Part shown: positions 16,419 through 24,798 of the stretch, in pieces
Numbering within the stretch: position 1 is the first letter of the stretch
Layout: each line of letters opens with the position of its first letter
Source of the DNA: an uncultured Anaeromyxobacter sp.
GTDB taxonomy: Bacteria > Myxococcota > Myxococcia > Myxococcales > Anaeromyxobacteraceae
DNA length: 48,129 nt
Assembly: GCA_903904005.1 (NCBI GenBank)
Contig: CAIVAR010000033.1
Coordinates: 1 to 48,129, forward strand
Direction of reading: 5' to 3'
The notes under the pieces: model-generated
What the model was told of the DNA's origin: nothing
Databases searched by the model: none
Seen by the model: the letters and a program-made list of their open reading frames with translations, nothing else
Made by a program: the position numbers and the translations under genes

Positions 16419-17768
16419 CTACCGGTCCTGCCCCAGGATCTCCAGCATGGCCGTCACGTCGACGACCTTGTCGCGCGGCGCGCCGCGCCGGGCGCCGCGG
16501 GCCACCTCCACGTCGTCGAGCTTCTTCCAGTCGTCGAAGGAGACCAGCTGGACGCCACGCTCGCGCAGCAGCGCGGCGACGGCGTCGCGGTGGGGCAGGG
16601 GGCGCTCGTCGAGCCCCGCGCCATCGGCGACCATGTGCGCGACCACCTGCGCCGACGCCTTCTTGTGCTCGCCGATGAGCCCCTGCGGTCCGCTGCGCGC
16701 CCAGCCCACCACGTACTCGTTCGGGATCACGCTCCGGGTGGTGGAGTCGACGACGCGGCCATCGGCGTTGGCCACGATGCGCGCCTTCTCGTCGAAGGGG
16801 ACGCCCGGGATGGGCCGGGCGGCGAAGCCCACCGCGGGGAGGACCATCCCCACGTCGAGGAGCTCCGACTCGCCGGTGGCGCGGGCGACGAGCGTCCCGT
16901 CGGACCGGGGCTCGAGCCGGTTCCGCTCCAGGCGGAGGCCGCCCACCTGGCCGGACGCGTCGGCCACCACCTCGGTGGGCGATCGCAGGAACCGCAGGTG
17001 GAGCTTTCGCGCATCCGGCCTCGGCGGGCGCGCCGCGTAGGCGCGCAGGAGCTCGAGGGTCCCCTTGCGGGCCTCCTCGCCGACGAGCGCGCCCTCGGCC
17101 AGGTCGGCCGGATCGACCACGGGATCGGCCGCCTCCAGCTCGCCCAGCTCCTCCAGTTCACCTGCCGTGAATGAGGCCTGGGCCGGTCCGCGGCGCCCCA
17201 GGACGAAGACCTCGCGCACCCGGCTCGCCACCAGCGCCTCGAGCGCGTGCGCTGCGATGTCGGTCTTCTCCAGCTCGGCGCGGGTGCGCAGCAGGATGCG
17301 GGCGGTGTCGAGGGCGACGTTGCCGTTCCCCACCACCGCGACGCGCGGGACAGAGAGGTCGATCTTCGCGTTCCGGTAGTCCGGGTGGCCGTTGTACCAG
17401 CCGACGAAGACCGACGCGGGCGTGCAGCGCCCCATGCCCTCGCCCGGGATGCCCAGGCGGCGATCGCCCTCGTTCCCGGTGGCGTAGACGATCTGGTGGT
17501 AGTGGCGCCGCAGCTCCTCCACGGTGACGTCCCGTCCGAGCTGAACGTTCCCGAGGAACCGGAAGCTGGGGCGCGCCGCCGTGGCCGCGAAGACCCGCGC
17601 GACCGACTTGATCTTCTGGTGGTCGGGCGCGACGCCGCCCCGGACCAGCCCGTAGGGCGTGGGAAGCCGGTCGAAGACGTCGACCTCCACCGCCGTGTCG
17701 GTGCGCTTGAGGAGTGCCTCCGCAGCGTAGAAGCCGGCGGGGCCGGAGCCGATGATCGCGATTCGCAT
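16419..17768 (-). CDS. fprA: Ferredoxin/adrenodoxin-NADP+ reductase (FprA type)
   Basis: 449 residues, the normal length. It moves electrons between NADPH and ferredoxin. The FAD-binding motif is IIGSGPAGFYAAEAL at the N-terminus; PYGLVRGGVAPDH and GNGNVALDTARILL (NADP-binding region) are diagnostic of the adrenodoxin reductase family, and the C-terminal GWARSGPQGLIGEHK completes the FAD and NADP contacts. ATG at 17768 gives the expected start. It has its own promoter in the 76-base gap behind the histidine kinase gene and converges with the kinase at 14002-16398, leaving 20 bases. Its redox partner is unknown; ferredoxin-like proteins of the window are possible but unproved. Confidence 0.95.
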   Translation of the reverse strand: MRIAIIGSGPAGFYAAEALLKRTDTAVEVDVFDRLPTPYGLVRGGVAPDHQKIKSVARVFAATAARPSFRFLGNVQLGRDVTVEELRRHYHQIVYATGNEGDRRLGIPGEGMGRCTPASVFVGWYNGHPDYRNAKIDLSVPRVAVVGNGNVALDTARILLRTRAELEKTDIAAHALEALVASRVREVFVLGRRGPAQASFTAGELEELGELEAADPVVDPADLAEGALVGEEARKGTLELLRAYAARPPRPDARKLHLRFLRSPTEVVADASGQVGGLRLERNRLEPRSDGTLVARATGESELLDVGMVLPAVGFAARPIPGVPFDEKARIVANADGRVVDSTTRSVIPNEYVVGWARSGPQGLIGEHKKASAQVVAHMVADGAGLDERPLPHRDAVAALLRERGVQLVSFDDWKKLDDVEVARGARRGAPRDKVVDVTAMLEILGQDR

Positions 17769-17803
17769 GAGAGAATTCCAAGCTGGAGTGGGGAGCAGCG
17801 AGG

Positions 17804-17832
17804 ATTGTAACGGCTCTGCTGCGCCGCGTCAG
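17804..17832 (-). promoter_or_regulatory. Sigma-70-like promoter for the FprA gene
   Basis: On the minus strand CTGACG (17832-17827) and TACAAT (17809-17804) are separated by exactly 17 bases, about 35 bases before the FprA ATG. Each hexamer departs from the consensus at one or two places. It implies that the reductase is transcribed apart from the upstream kinase. Confidence 0.6.
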
Positions 17833-17844
17833 CGTCCCGGCCGT

Positions 17845-19515
17845 TCAGGCGACGGGGAGCTCCATGCGAAACGTCGCGCCCTCTCCGACCACGCTTCGCG
17901 CGCTCATCGTCCCGCCGTGCGCGGTCACGATGGCATGGCCGATGGCGAGGCCGAGACCCATCGCCCTGCCGGCGCCGACGGCGTTGGTGGTGAAGAAGGG
18001 CTCGAAGATCCGATCCAGGACCGCGGGCGCGATCCCGGTGCCGTGATCGATGACCTCCAGGCGGGCCATCCCCGGCTGCCCGGGGCCGACCCGGACGATG
18101 ATCGTGTCCCGCTGCCCCTCGAGGGTGGCCCGGGCCGCGTTCGTGACCAGGTTCACCACCACCTGCTCGATCTGGCCCGAGGAGCCCACCACGTCGGGGG
18201 CGCCACCGTCCTGGACCTGGATGGTGGCGGTCCGTGCGACCGCGGCCGGAAGCCAGCGCAGGGCGCCGTTCACCACGTCGATCATCCGGAGGCGGTCGCG
18301 CCGCGAGTCCGGCCGTCCGAATATCGAGAGATCCTTGACGATGCGTGAAATGCGCTGGCCGCTGCCCTGGGCATCCTCGAGGGCCTCCACCGCTCCGCCG
18401 AGCAGCAGCGCCTCCGCCTTCCGGTCGAGCGCGGCGTCGCCGTCCAGGTGGGTCCGGACCTCCCGGACGACCTCCAGCGCCAGCCCCTGGTCGGCCATCG
18501 CGGCCGCGAGGGGGTTGTTGATCTCGTGGGCCACCCCCGTGACCAGCGTCCCCATCGCCGCGAGGCGCGACGCCAGCGCCAGCTGGGCCTGGAGGGCGCG
18601 CGACTCGGTGGTGTCCGTGAGCGCACCGACGTAGCCCGCCACCGCCCCGGCCCCGTCCAGGAAGGGCCTTCCGAACATGCGGACCCAGTTCACCCTGCCG
18701 TCGCTCAGCTGGTGGCGGTACTCGGCGGTGACGGGCGAGCCCGACGACACCGCTTCCTCCCACTGCCGGACCGTCCGCTCCCGATCGTCCGGGTGGATGG
18801 CCATCTTCCAGTCCGGACCGTAGGCCTCCTTCTCGGAGAGCCCGGTCATGGCCAGGTAGGTCTGGTTCACGAACAGGACCTGCCCCCGCGCGCCGGTCTG
18901 GAAGATCCCGATGGCCGTGACGTTGGCGAGCAGGCGGAAGCGATCCTCGCTCTCCCGGAGGGCCTCCTCGGCGTGCTTCCGCCGGCTGATGTCGGTGAGC
19001 GCGACGCGCGTCGCCCCGCTGTTCCCGGCGCCGCCGGCGCGTCGACAGGAGACGTCGCCCGCGAAGACCGCCGTGCCCCGCAGGAGGGCCAGGTCGCAGG
19101 AGTGGGACTCGTCGTCCGCCTGGGCGTCCGACTGGAGGCGTCCCCAGTTCCCCAGGCTCTCCGGGACGACGAGCCCCGCGAACCGGCTCCCGCGCAGGCG
19201 CGTCCGGTCGACGCCGAGGAGCGACGCAGCGGTCAGGTTGGCGTCCTCGATCAGCCCGGCGTGGGTGACGGTGAGGTACCCGACCGGCGCGAAGTCGTAG
19301 AGGTCCAGGTACCGATCGCGGGACGTCTCCAGGGCGACCTGGGCCAGGCGCAGCTCCTCGTTCTGCATCTCCAGCTCGATCTGGTGGACCTGGAGCTCGT
19401 GCAGGAGCGACGACGCCGGTTCGCCCGGTGCCGGGGGAGGTGGGGCGCGTGCGAAGCGGGCCTCCGCCTCCGCCCGCAATCCCGGGCGGCCCGTCGTGGG
19501 GGTCCTCTCGGTCAA
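17845..19515 (-). CDS. PAS-domain sensor histidine kinase coupled to CheB-CheR protein
   Basis: 556 residues from a TTG start at 19515. The N-terminus has a coiled coil (HELQVHQIELEMQNEELRLA), then a PAS-like domain (about 60-175, DLYDFAPVGYLTVTHAG), a second PAS with PAC (about 185-305), the phosphoacceptor box GVAHEINNPLAAA (His near residue 325) and an ATPase domain with NLVTNAARATLEG, IDHGTGIAP and a G2 box. No membrane segment is seen. The TTG overlaps the stop of the CheB-CheR gene by 4 bases, and GGAGG lies 10 bases upstream, so the two are coupled and probably act together. No response regulator is encoded nearby. Confidence 0.9.
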   Translation of the reverse strand: MTERTPTTGRPGLRAEAEARFARAPPPPAPGEPASSLLHELQVHQIELEMQNEELRLAQVALETSRDRYLDLYDFAPVGYLTVTHAGLIEDANLTAASLLGVDRTRLRGSRFAGLVVPESLGNWGRLQSDAQADDESHSCDLALLRGTAVFAGDVSCRRAGGAGNSGATRVALTDISRRKHAEEALRESEDRFRLLANVTAIGIFQTGARGQVLFVNQTYLAMTGLSEKEAYGPDWKMAIHPDDRERTVRQWEEAVSSGSPVTAEYRHQLSDGRVNWVRMFGRPFLDGAGAVAGYVGALTDTTESRALQAQLALASRLAAMGTLVTGVAHEINNPLAAAMADQGLALEVVREVRTHLDGDAALDRKAEALLLGGAVEALEDAQGSGQRISRIVKDLSIFGRPDSRRDRLRMIDVVNGALRWLPAAVARTATIQVQDGGAPDVVGSSGQIEQVVVNLVTNAARATLEGQRDTIIVRVGPGQPGMARLEVIDHGTGIAPAVLDRIFEPFFTTNAVGAGRAMGLGLAIGHAIVTAHGGTMSARSVVGEGATFRMELPVA

Positions 19516-22454
19516 CTGGCCCTTTCCTCCTCCATGGCGAGGAGGACCATGCGGGTCTTCCCGTCCTTTCCCGGAACCCGCCGGGCGTTCAAGATCAGGC
19601 TGCGCCGACCGATGCGGGGGAAGTCGTGCTCGATCCGGTAGCCATCGAACGCCTGGTCGCGGGCCAGCACGGTCTCCAGCAGTTCCCGCAGCGCCGGGAC
19701 GTCCCACTGCCGGTCGCCCAGGGCGTAGATCGGACGGCCGATGGTCTCCTCCGGCGACACCTGGAAGTACCGGTAGAAGGAGCGGCTCGCCGACGTGAGG
19801 GTCAGCTTCCCGTCGAGCAGCACCAGCGGCTCGCGCACCGTGTCCACGATGCTCTCGGCCAGGTCGCGCGCCTCCTGCACCGCGACTTCCGCCATTGCAC
19901 GAGCAGTGATGTCGGTGAAGGTCATGACCGCGCCGTCGATCACGTTCTCCAGCGTCCGGTAGGGCTGGATGCGGACCAGGTACGAGCCTCCTCCCAGGGA
20001 CCGGACCTCCTGCTCCCAGGGCAGGAGCGTGTCGACGACGCCGCGGGCCGCGAGGAGGAGGTCGACCCCCCCGAGGTCGGTCTTGATGTCCGCCAGCGGT
20101 CGACCGAGATCGGTGGGGATCAGCCGGAAGACCTTGGTCGCCTCGCGCGTGAAGCGCCGGACGGCCAGCTTCGTGTCCAGGAAGATCGTCCCGACGTTGA
20201 CGTTGTCGAGCAGGTTGCGCATGTCGCTCTGCATCCCGGCCAGCTGCTCGATCTTGGCCTCGAGCTCGGCGTTGACCGTGACCAGTTCCTCGTTCACCGA
20301 CTGCAGCTCCTCCTTCGAGGTCTCCAGCTCCTCGTTGGTGGACTGGAGCTCCTCGTTGGTGGACTGGAGCTCCTCGTTCATCGATTTCTGCTCCTCCGCC
20401 GAGGCCTGCTGCTCCTCGGCGGTGGTGCGGAGGAGCTCCCGGGAGGCGGCGAGCGCGCGCTCCATCTCCGCGAGCTTCCCCTGATCCACGGGGCCGGACG
20501 CGCGCCTGCCCCGCGCACCCGGCACCGGCGGTAGCGCGGAGACCTCCTGGAAGCTGACGAGGAGGAGCCTCCTGGCGGTGCCCTCGCGCCCCAGCGGGCG
20601 GACGCCCAGCAGGACGCCCTGAGGCTTGCCGTCGACCTTCAGCGAGATGGCGCGGGCCGGGTCCGGCGCGTCCCCGGCGACCGCCCGGTGGAAGGCGGAA
20701 CGAAGCTCGGACTGGAGCCCGGGTCGCGCCAGCTCGATCACGTTCAGGGTGGCGTGGCCAGGAGCGGGGCGCAGGTACCGTCCCGTGTCGCCGTGGACGT
20801 ACAGGATGTCCCCCGCCATGTCGGTCACCACCGCCGGCGGGGCGAAGGACTGTGCGAGCGCCCGCCCGGTGATCTCGGCCAGGTCGGCTTTCCGGGTCTT
20901 CGGCGACGGGACGGTCCCGGTCGCAGGGTCATCGACCTCGGCTCGGCGGAGAGTGCTGGGCGCTCCGGTCCGGATCGATCCCGGGGAGGAGACGACCCGG
21001 AAGAGCTTCCACTTCCGGTCGATGGGGCGGAAGCGGTCCATGTCCTGCCCGATGCCCTCCGATGGCGACAGGAAGAGGACGCCGCCGGGGCGAAGGGCGT
21101 ACTGGAAGCTCGCGACGAGCCGCTCCTGGAGCTCGGGCTCCAGGTAGATCATGAGGTTCCGGCAGGAGAGCAGGTCGAGCCGCGTGAAGGGCGGGTCCTT
21201 GATCACGTCCTGGATGGCGAAGACCACCATCTCCCGGATCTCCTTCTTCACGCGGTAGCCCGCCTCCTCCTTCACGAAGAACCGGCGCAGCCGTTCCGGG
21301 GTCACGTCCTGGACGATGCTCTGCGAGAAGGTGCCTGCGCGGGCCGTGCCGATGGCGTCGTCGTCGAGGTCGGTGGCGTAGATCTGTGCCTTGAAGTCGA
21401 GGTGCCCCTCGTCCATCGTCTCGCGCAGCATCATGGCGATGGAGTAGGCCTCCTCGCCCGTGGCGCAGCCGGCGATCCAGGCCCGGAACACCCACCCCTC
21501 GGGCTTCCCGGCCAGGAGTCCGGGGAGGATGGTCCTGCGAAGGCACTCGAACGCCTCCGGATCCCGGAAGAAGCTGGTGACGTTGATGAGCAGCTCCTTG
21601 AAGAGGAACTGCACCTCGGCGGGGTGCTCCTTCAGGTACCGGGCGTAGACGCCTGTCTCCTGGATGTCGTGCTGCGACATGCGCCGTTCGACACGGCGGA
21701 CGACCGTGCTCTTCTTGTACTGGGAGAAGTCGTGGCCGGTGCGCGCGCGCAGGGTGGCGAGGATCTGGATCAGCCCCTGCGACGTGGCGGCGGCCGGTGG
21801 TGCGCCCGGCCTGGGCAGCGGGCTCAGGGCCGACGTCCGGAACGCCTCCGGCATCTTCTCGACCGGGAGGACATGGGTCGCGAAGCCCGACCGGATCGCG
21901 CTCGCCGGCATCCCGTCGTACTTGGCCGTGGCAGGCTCCTGGACGAAGGTGACGCCACCCGCACCCAGGATGGCGCGAAGCCCCAGGGTGCCGTCGGCGC
22001 CGGTGCCGGAGAGGACCACGCCCATGGCCCGCTCTCCCCTGTCCTCGGCCAGGGATCGGAAGAAGGCGTCGATGGGCATCCGCTGCCCGCGTGGCATCTC
22101 CGGCACGCCGAGCTGGAGGACCCCGTGGAAGATGCTCATGTCCCGGTTGGGCGGGATCACGTAGACGTGGTCGGGCTTCACCGCCACCTGGTCACGCGCC
22201 TCCACCACGGGCAGGGCGGTGGCGCGCTGCAGGATCTCGGTGAGGATGCTCTCGTGGCTGGGGTCGAGGTGGGAGACCAGCACGAAGGCCATGCCGAGGT
22301 CGGGCGGGATGGCGCGGAAGAGCTGCTCGAAGGCCTCCAGGCCACCTGCCGACGCACCGACGCCGACGATGGGGAAGTCGGGCCTGGGGACGGTCTTTGC
22401 CGGGACCTTCGCGGGCACCTTGGTCGGGGAGCGACCCTTGCGCTTGGCGGGCAT
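19512..22454 (-). CDS. CheB-CheR fusion protein with coiled coil and PAS domains
   Basis: 980 residues. Methylesterase CheB domain at about 25-210 with the Ser-His-Asp set in VGASAGGLEAF, SHLDPSHES and SGTGADGTLG; CheR methyltransferase domain at about 245-480 with FFRDPEAFE, AGCATGEEAYSIA, YATDLDDDAI and LLSCRNLMIYL. A helical stretch (about 640-730) rich in EELQSTNEELQ repeats follows, then two PAS modules to the end. Hybrids of this kind often continue into a kinase; here the kinase is a separate overlapping gene. There is no CheB receiver domain. ATG 22454 (MPAKRKGRS) is chosen; an ATG at 22514 would add 20 residues. Partners would be chemoreceptors or other methyl-accepting proteins, none of which is in the window. 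Confidence 0.93.
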   Translation of the reverse strand: MPAKRKGRSPTKVPAKVPAKTVPRPDFPIVGVGASAGGLEAFEQLFRAIPPDLGMAFVLVSHLDPSHESILTEILQRATALPVVEARDQVAVKPDHVYVIPPNRDMSIFHGVLQLGVPEMPRGQRMPIDAFFRSLAEDRGERAMGVVLSGTGADGTLGLRAILGAGGVTFVQEPATAKYDGMPASAIRSGFATHVLPVEKMPEAFRTSALSPLPRPGAPPAAATSQGLIQILATLRARTGHDFSQYKKSTVVRRVERRMSQHDIQETGVYARYLKEHPAEVQFLFKELLINVTSFFRDPEAFECLRRTILPGLLAGKPEGWVFRAWIAGCATGEEAYSIAMMLRETMDEGHLDFKAQIYATDLDDDAIGTARAGTFSQSIVQDVTPERLRRFFVKEEAGYRVKKEIREMVVFAIQDVIKDPPFTRLDLLSCRNLMIYLEPELQERLVASFQYALRPGGVLFLSPSEGIGQDMDRFRPIDRKWKLFRVVSSPGSIRTGAPSTLRRAEVDDPATGTVPSPKTRKADLAEITGRALAQSFAPPAVVTDMAGDILYVHGDTGRYLRPAPGHATLNVIELARPGLQSELRSAFHRAVAGDAPDPARAISLKVDGKPQGVLLGVRPLGREGTARRLLLVSFQEVSALPPVPGARGRRASGPVDQGKLAEMERALAASRELLRTTAEEQQASAEEQKSMNEELQSTNEELQSTNEELETSKEELQSVNEELVTVNAELEAKIEQLAGMQSDMRNLLDNVNVGTIFLDTKLAVRRFTREATKVFRLIPTDLGRPLADIKTDLGGVDLLLAARGVVDTLLPWEQEVRSLGGGSYLVRIQPYRTLENVIDGAVMTFTDITARAMAEVAVQEARDLAESIVDTVREPLVLLDGKLTLTSASRSFYRYFQVSPEETIGRPIYALGDRQWDVPALRELLETVLARDQAFDGYRIEHDFPRIGRRSLILNARRVPGKDGKTRMVLLAMEEERAS

Positions 22455-22563
22455 GCCGGATGCTCGCACGTTGGCGCGAGAAGGGACACCCAGGATGGCC
22501 GGGCGGGGGCCCATTCCTACGCCGGTGCGGCCGCACGGGCGTCGTCCCCGACGTCCACCACGA

Positions 22564-22677
22564 AGAGCGTGCTCGACTCGCCCGGATCCGGCGGCTCACG
22601 GTGGCCTTTCCGATGCCGAGGTCCACGCCAGCCGCCGTGAAGCTCTTCCGAGTCCCGACGGCCGCGATGTGAAGATC
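22564..22677 (-). pseudogene. Remnant of a LysR-type regulator helix-turn-helix
   Basis: The minus strand encodes 38 residues, from DLHIAAVG through KSFTAAGVDLGIGKATVSRR, that match the first helix-turn-helix of LysR-type regulators (SFTAAA-LG-TVSRRI). There is no start codon directly before it and the frame loses similarity after RASRARS. It lies in the 313-base space between the CheB-CheR gene and the small secreted proteins, where I see no other gene. Confidence 0.45.
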
Positions 22678-22767
22678 CCAGGCTCCGCTACCGTCCGGTC
22701 GGGGGTGTAGCCTGTCCGGAGGAGACGGCCCGTCGAACGGGGCGGGGAACGGAAAGGAACAAGGAAC

Positions 22768-23157
22768 ATGGACGCGGGAAGAGCAGCGGGAGGGGCCGGC
22801 ATGGTGTTGCTCGCATGCGCGGCCCTGGCAGCGACGCCGCCACCGGCGGTGAAGGCGATCGAGGTGAAGATCCTGGACCACAGGACGGGGAAGCCGCTGC
22901 CGCGCCTGCCCGTCGAGGTGACGTGCAGCATCCCGATTCCGTGCCTTCGCCCGCCCTGTCCGCCGTCCGACCAGACGCGGTGGCAGGGGAGCACCGACGA
23001 CCAGGGCGTGCTCGCCTATCCCGCGAGCCTCGACGTGGAGGGGGCGGTGGTCTACGTCCACGCCGTGGGATCCGACTTCGCCGCCGACGTCCACGGGGCG
23101 GGAAAGCGCGACGCGCGAAAGCGCCCCATCCTGCTGCTGGAGCCGCCCGGGGAGTGA
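22768..23157 (+). CDS. Small secreted protein of unknown function, carboxypeptidase-regulatory-like
   Basis: 129 residues. A signal peptide is visible (GGAGMVLLACAALAATPPP). The mature part begins KAIEVKILDHRTGKPLPRLPVEV and ends with DDQGVLAYPASL and VYVHAVGSDF, a pattern of small Ig-like or carboxypeptidase-regulatory-like folds in which a GKPL turn is followed by conversion of ligands to strands; that is only a structural guess. Four cysteines near CSIPIPCLRPPC are unusual and may form disulfides. A good ribosome binding site (AAGGAA) precedes ATG 22768. First of three small secreted-protein genes in the same direction. Confidence 0.65.
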   Translation: MDAGRAAGGAGMVLLACAALAATPPPAVKAIEVKILDHRTGKPLPRLPVEVTCSIPIPCLRPPCPPSDQTRWQGSTDDQGVLAYPASLDVEGAVVYVHAVGSDFAADVHGAGKRDARKRPILLLEPPGE

Positions 23158-23218
23158 GCAGGCGCCCCACCGGCTGGCCGGATCGACAAGTCGCCCTCCC
23201 TTCGAGCAGTATGACCGC

Positions 23219-23449
23219 ATGAAGAGCGTTCGACTCGTGCTGCTTCTCGGCGGCGTCGCCACCGGGGCCCTCTCCGGCACGGCCTCGGCGGCGCCCGGCA
23301 AGAAGACCCCGGTTCCCTGGGTCGTCACCACCGGAACCCTCCGCTACACCGGCGGTGCCCCGATGGTCGTCACCACCGGCACCCTTCGCTACACCGGCGG
23401 CGCCCCCATGGTCATCACCACCGGCACCCTTCGCTACACTGGCCGTTGA
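23219..23449 (+). CDS. Small secreted protein built of 15-residue TTGTLRYTGGAPM repeats
   Basis: 76 residues: a clear signal peptide (to about TASAAPG), a short linker (KKTPVPW), and two complete and one partial copy of a 15-residue unit, V(V/I)TTGTLRYTGGAPM, ending the protein at LRYTGR. Each unit has two short beta-strands separated by Gly, so it may stack as a beta-sheet or be an adhesion or surface motif; I recognise no family. ATG 23219 comes after GCAGT with no strong ribosome binding site. It sits 15 bases before the next secreted-protein gene, so they are probably co-transcribed. Confidence 0.65.
   Translation: MKSVRLVLLLGGVATGALSGTASAAPGKKTPVPWVVTTGTLRYTGGAPMVVTTGTLRYTGGAPMVITTGTLRYTGR
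23321..23446 (+). repeat. Tandem 45-bp repeat inside the small secreted protein gene
   Basis: Units 23321-23365, 23366-23410 and a 36-base partial unit 23411-23446. They are almost identical at DNA level, differing by a few third-position changes, unlike the codon-scrambled block at 880-1158, so this expansion is probably recent. Confidence 0.9.
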
Positions 23450-23464
23450 TCGGAGACGACCCAC

Positions 23465-23947
23465 GTGAACCTCCAGCGCTTCCTGCTGATCGCCGCCCTG
23501 CTCGTCCTGCCCGCGTCCCTCGCCACCGCGCAGGTGACCGATCTCCAGCTCAAGCCATTGCCGGTACCCGACCTCGCGGGCGCCGTCGTCAGCGGCGCCG
23601 CCGGTGGGGCGTCGAGCCTCACCCTCAAGGTCCCCGTGGAGCTCACCCACATCCCCGCCGGGGTCCGGCAGGCGGTCGTCCAGTGCGGCGTCGGGGTGGG
23701 CGCCGTCTCCGGAGGAGCCACCTGGAGCCGGGAGACCAGCGTCGGCGGCGGGAGCAGCACCATCACGCTCCCCACCTCCGCGAAGGTCCGGAACCACCGA
23801 GGGACGGTGAGCGTGGAGATCGCGGTGACCAACCCGGGTCGCACGATGAAGGAGGCGACCCACTACAGTTGCCGTCTGACCAGTGTCGCGGGACAGCCGG
23901 CGATCGCGGGAGATGCCGCCGTCACCGGCGCGATCCGCAAGCCGTAG
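23465..23947 (+). CDS. Secreted protein of unknown function
   Basis: 160 residues. Signal peptide RFLLIAALLVLPASLATAQ. The mature part is rich in Val, Thr and Ser with beta-strand character (SSLTLKVPVELTHIPAGV, STITLPTSAKV, GTVSVEIAVTNPG), and contains two cysteines (QCGVGV and SCRLTS) that may form a disulfide. No domain is recognised. GTG 23465 is used because GGAGA lies 8 bases upstream. It follows the repeat protein by 15 bases, and the pair may work together at the cell surface. Confidence 0.65.
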   Translation: MNLQRFLLIAALLVLPASLATAQVTDLQLKPLPVPDLAGAVVSGAAGGASSLTLKVPVELTHIPAGVRQAVVQCGVGVGAVSGGATWSRETSVGGGSSTITLPTSAKVRNHRGTVSVEIAVTNPGRTMKEATHYSCRLTSVAGQPAIAGDAAVTGAIRKP

Positions 23948-23961
23948 CGATCGGGGCCTCC

Positions 23962-23990
23962 TTGACGATGTAGTCCCTGGTGACTACATT
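23962..23990 (+). promoter_or_regulatory. Promoter and palindromic operator of the toxin-antitoxin pair
   Basis: TTGACG (23962-23967) and TACATT (23985-23990) are 17 bases apart. Inside lies a perfect inverted repeat, ATGTAGTC (23968-23975) and GACTACAT (23982-23989), 6 bases apart, well placed to block RNA polymerase, as expected of an autorepressed antitoxin operator. The predicted transcript start coincides with the ATG at 23997, so the mRNA is probably leaderless. Confidence 0.7.
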
Positions 23991-23996
23991 TGTTTC

Positions 23997-24293
23997 ATGA
24001 AGACCGCCGGGATCCGGGACCTCAAGGCCCACCTGAGCGCCTACCTCAGGGACGTGGCGCGCGGCGATGTCGTGCTCGTCACCGACCGGGGAGAGGTGGT
24101 CGCGGAGCTGCGGCCGCCCGGCACCGGCGAGAGAAGCCTCCCGCCCGCGGAGCCCCGGTACTGGCGGCTCGTCGAGCGGGGCCTCCTGCGTCCGGCGGCG
24201 GCCCCGTCCTCCGTCGACTGGAGCGCGGCACCGCGCGTCCGGCTCCGCGGCGGGACGTCGCAGGAGTTGCTCGACGCGGAGCGTGGCGAGTGA
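23997..24293 (+). CDS. Phd/YefM-family antitoxin
   Basis: 98 residues. The N-terminus (KTAGIRDLKAHLSAYLRDV) and the following DVVLVTDRGEVVAEL match the DNA-binding domain of the Phd/YefM family, which represses its own operon and neutralises the partner toxin. The C-terminal part (from PPGTGERS) is the expected toxin-binding tail. ATG 23997 has no ribosome binding site and lies at the predicted transcript start. It overlaps the toxin gene in GTGA. Pairing of a Phd-type antitoxin with a PIN toxin is well known. Confidence 0.88.
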   Translation: MKTAGIRDLKAHLSAYLRDVARGDVVLVTDRGEVVAELRPPGTGERSLPPAEPRYWRLVERGLLRPAAAPSSVDWSAAPRVRLRGGTSQELLDAERGE

Positions 24294-24712
24294 GGCGGCG
24301 GTACGTGGAGACGAGCGCGCTCCTGCGGGTGCTGCTCGACGGGGACGAGGCGCTGCAGCCCGGGCTGTCCGGCGAAGGTCTCGTCACGTCGGCCCTGACC
24401 TTCGTCGAGGCCGCGAGGGCCATCTCGCGTGCCCGGCGCGAGGAGCGGCTCGATGCCCGGGAGGCCCGTGAAGCGGAGCGGCAGCTGGCCGCCTTCGAGC
24501 GATCCTGCGACGTCGTCTCCCTGGGCGAAGAGGTGCTTCGGCGCGCGCGCGAGGACTTCCCCGTGGAGCCCGTCCGCTCGCTCGACGCGATCCACCTGGC
24601 TTCGATCTGCGTGCTCGACGACGAACTCGGCGCCCTGGACGTCGCGAGCACGGACGACCGGATCCGCGGCAATGCGGCGGCGCTGGGGTTCGTGGTGATC
24701 CCGACGATGTGA
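24290..24712 (+). CDS. vapC: PIN-domain ribonuclease toxin (VapC-like)
   Basis: 140 residues. PIN domain with the first acidic residue in YVETSALLRVLL (Glu instead of the more common Asp), the second in TFVEAARAI, and the last pair in RSLDAIHLASI and STDDRI. These acidic residues bind Mg or Mn and cut RNA, usually tRNA or rRNA, in VapC toxins. GTG 24290 overlaps the antitoxin stop. Target not predictable. The helical arrangement and length are normal for VapC. Confidence 0.88.
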   Translation: MRRRYVETSALLRVLLDGDEALQPGLSGEGLVTSALTFVEAARAISRARREERLDAREAREAERQLAAFERSCDVVSLGEEVLRRAREDFPVEPVRSLDAIHLASICVLDDELGALDVASTDDRIRGNAAALGFVVIPTM

Positions 24713-24798
24713 AGTTCTTGGGGCGCGGGCCGCGCTCCCTGTTGGGTCACGCCTCCGTCACCCTGCGGCAAGGCCCGGCATCTCGATTACCCTTCGAG

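Noticed and set aside
23321-23446. CRISPR-like array or transposon ends in 45-base repeats
   Set aside because: No spacers; repeats are in frame and code for a signal-peptide protein.
22815-23863. Overlapping open frames on both strands around the small secreted proteins
   Set aside because: Arg-rich shadow frames; the chosen frames have signal peptides and ribosome binding sites or coupled spacing.
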